DNA of 13,084 nt, taken from positions 8,909-21,992 of the forward strand of contig DCAE01000006.1 of the NCBI GenBank assembly GCA_002311385.1. Reading direction: 5' to 3'. Every line of letters starts with the position of its first letter. The first letter of the stretch is position 1. The notes below the pieces were generated by a model, which made no database searches, was not told the DNA's origin, and was given only the letters and a program-made list of their open reading frames with translations. The DNA comes from Dehalococcoidia bacterium UBA1141 (GTDB lineage: Bacteria > Chloroflexota > Dehalococcoidia > Lucifugimonadales > UBA3495). Of this stretch, positions 12,108-13,084 are shown in pieces. The translations under genes were made by a program, and so were the position numbers.

Positions 12108-12890
12108 TTACAAGCCGGAGGCTATTGCTGCTTCGCGCATCTCTTTCAAGTAGCTCAGGCTGGAACTCTGGAGCAGGCTGTTGACGTTCCCATGGAAATA
12201 CTGGACACCCATGTCCAGAAACTTGGGGACGTAGGAATCTGGGCAGCTTACGCCAGCGACCTTTCCAGCATCGCGGATGACCTTCACCCCCTTTTCCATC
12301 ATGGCTTGTACCTCCGGGTGGGTCTGCTCCCCGGGAAATCCCATTGATTGAGACAGGTCGCCCGAACCGATGAAAAACACATCTACGCCGTCGACCTTGA
12401 CCATTTCCTTCAAGTTGTCGATGGCCTCTACTTCTTCCAGCATCAGGCAGACAAGGGTGTTGCGGTTGGCCTCAGCCACATAATCGCCGGTAGTGCCGGA
12501 AAAACCGTAACCCGCGGGGCGGCTGCGGCTGAAGATTCCCCGGTGGCCTTCGGGGTAGTATTTGACTGCGTCCACCGCCGCCCATGCCTCTTCGGCGGTG
12601 TTCACATGGGGCACCTGCACACCCCAAGCGCCCCGGTCCAAGAACTGCGCTATTATCTCCGGCTTGTTGCTCACCGGGCGAATGATGGGTGCGATGCCGG
12701 TGAACTCGGCAGCCCGCACCAGGTCCTCGGAGTTTTCAACGGTAATCGAACCGTGCTCATTGTCAATTAGAACCCAGTCGAAGCCCAGGTAGCCAAGCAT
12801 TTCAATCATCGGCGCAGAGGGAAAAGTAATCATCACGCCGAACACCGCCTTTCCCTGTTCCAGCTTTTGTTTCAAAGTGTTTTCCTGCAT
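12108..12890 (-). CDS. HpcH/HpaI family aldolase (2-oxoacid class II aldolase)
   Basis: The family splits or joins 2-oxo-3-deoxy or 4-hydroxy-2-oxo acids to pyruvate and an aldehyde using a divalent metal. Key residues match those of HpaI with the right spacing: H46 in DNEHG, R71 in IIRP, and metal ligands E152 and D178, 26 residues apart as in HpaI (E149, D175). Length (260 residues) and the FFIGSGDLSQSMG block also fit. The start is the ATG at 12890, which has GGGAGG immediately upstream; a longer frame with a GTG start at 12977 lacks such a site. Related members include 2-dehydro-3-deoxyglucarate aldolase and citrate-lyase-like enzymes, so the true substrate is uncertain. It is convergent with the enoyl-CoA hydratase and shows no operon partner within the window. 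Confidence 0.88.
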   Translation of the reverse strand: MQENTLKQKLEQGKAVFGVMITFPSAPMIEMLGYLGFDWVLIDNEHGSITVENSEDLVRAAEFTGIAPIIRPVSNKPEIIAQFLDRGAWGVQVPHVNTAEEAWAAVDAVKYYPEGHRGIFSRSRPAGYGFSGTTGDYVAEANRNTLVCLMLEEVEAIDNLKEMVKVDGVDVFFIGSGDLSQSMGFPGEQTHPEVQAMMEKGVKVIRDAGKVAGVSCPDSYVPKFLDMGVQYFHGNVNSLLQSSSLSYLKEMREAAIASGL

Positions 12891-13084
12891 ATTGCCTCCC
12901 TGGATAACTCGAAGGAATGTCCCGCCAATCACCGCCGCTTGAATCAAGTCGAAATTGTTCGCGCTGAGCCCCTGCACGTGTCCGAGGTGAAGCCCCGCGC
13001 CCGATCACGGCTAGGCCCCGCACCCGCTCCCAGCGAGCCCCAAACCAGTTCGTGGTGACGACGTGTACGCAATTACTCCTCTGC

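Noticed and set aside
12802..13023. 73-codon minus-strand frame upstream of and overlapping the aldolase start
   Set aside because: It overlaps the aldolase out of frame, is arginine-rich and motif-free, and has no ribosome-binding site; I treat 12891-13084 as noncoding.

Overview
The window reads as chromosomal DNA of an uncultured Chloroflexota bacterium, most likely a Dehalococcoidia/SAR202-type lineage. That is an inference from gene content: a luciferase-like flavin monooxygenase paired with an alpha/beta hydrolase, a lone thiamine-diphosphate (TPP) subunit, an HpcH/HpaI aldolase, a PAC2 protein, a DUF6504-like protein, and lipoproteins or surface proteins with Pro/Thr linkers. No rRNA, tRNA, phage, transposase or CRISPR was seen. 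Thirteen protein genes are complete and one is cut by the left edge.

Layout. 1-115: 3' end of a gene with five-residue periodicity, convergent with a nitroreductase (112-729, -). 740-1140: noncoding, with the nitroreductase promoter, a palindromic REP/MITE-like element and a TATAAT box before ilvE (1141-2181, +). A surface metalloprotease (2178-3728, -), a PAC2 protein (3870-4805, -) and an unknown 134-residue protein (4954-5358, -) follow. A divergent, repeat-rich intergenic stretch leads into a two-gene operon, LLM monooxygenase (5615-6838, +) plus alpha/beta hydrolase (6841-7635, +). Next come inverted-repeat debris (7690-7824), a DUF6504-like protein (7872-8177, -), a TPP-domain protein (8347-8970, +), a DipZ-like thioredoxin lipoprotein (9074-10111, +), a PsbP-like lipoprotein (10206-10895, -), a tiny predicted secreted peptide with its own promoter and terminator (11016-11159, +), an enoyl-CoA hydratase (11316-12104, +) and an HpcH/HpaI aldolase (12108-12890, -).

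Functionally this is a mosaic of short transcription units. Several products (LLM monooxygenase, hydrolase, enoyl-CoA hydratase, aldolase, TPP decarboxylase-like subunit) suit oxidation and degradation of organic acids and other recalcitrant substrates. The others concern branched-chain amino acid metabolism, envelope redox or surface functions, and proteins of unknown role.

Two patterns cut across annotation. (1) Degenerate tandem arrays with 12- or 15-bp units recur both in coding sequence (window start, ilvE N-terminus, metalloprotease) and in 5' leaders (upstream of the LLM and TPP genes). (2) Several genes have a -10 box only 6-7 nt before the start codon, suggesting leaderless transcripts, while others have clear Shine-Dalgarno sites.
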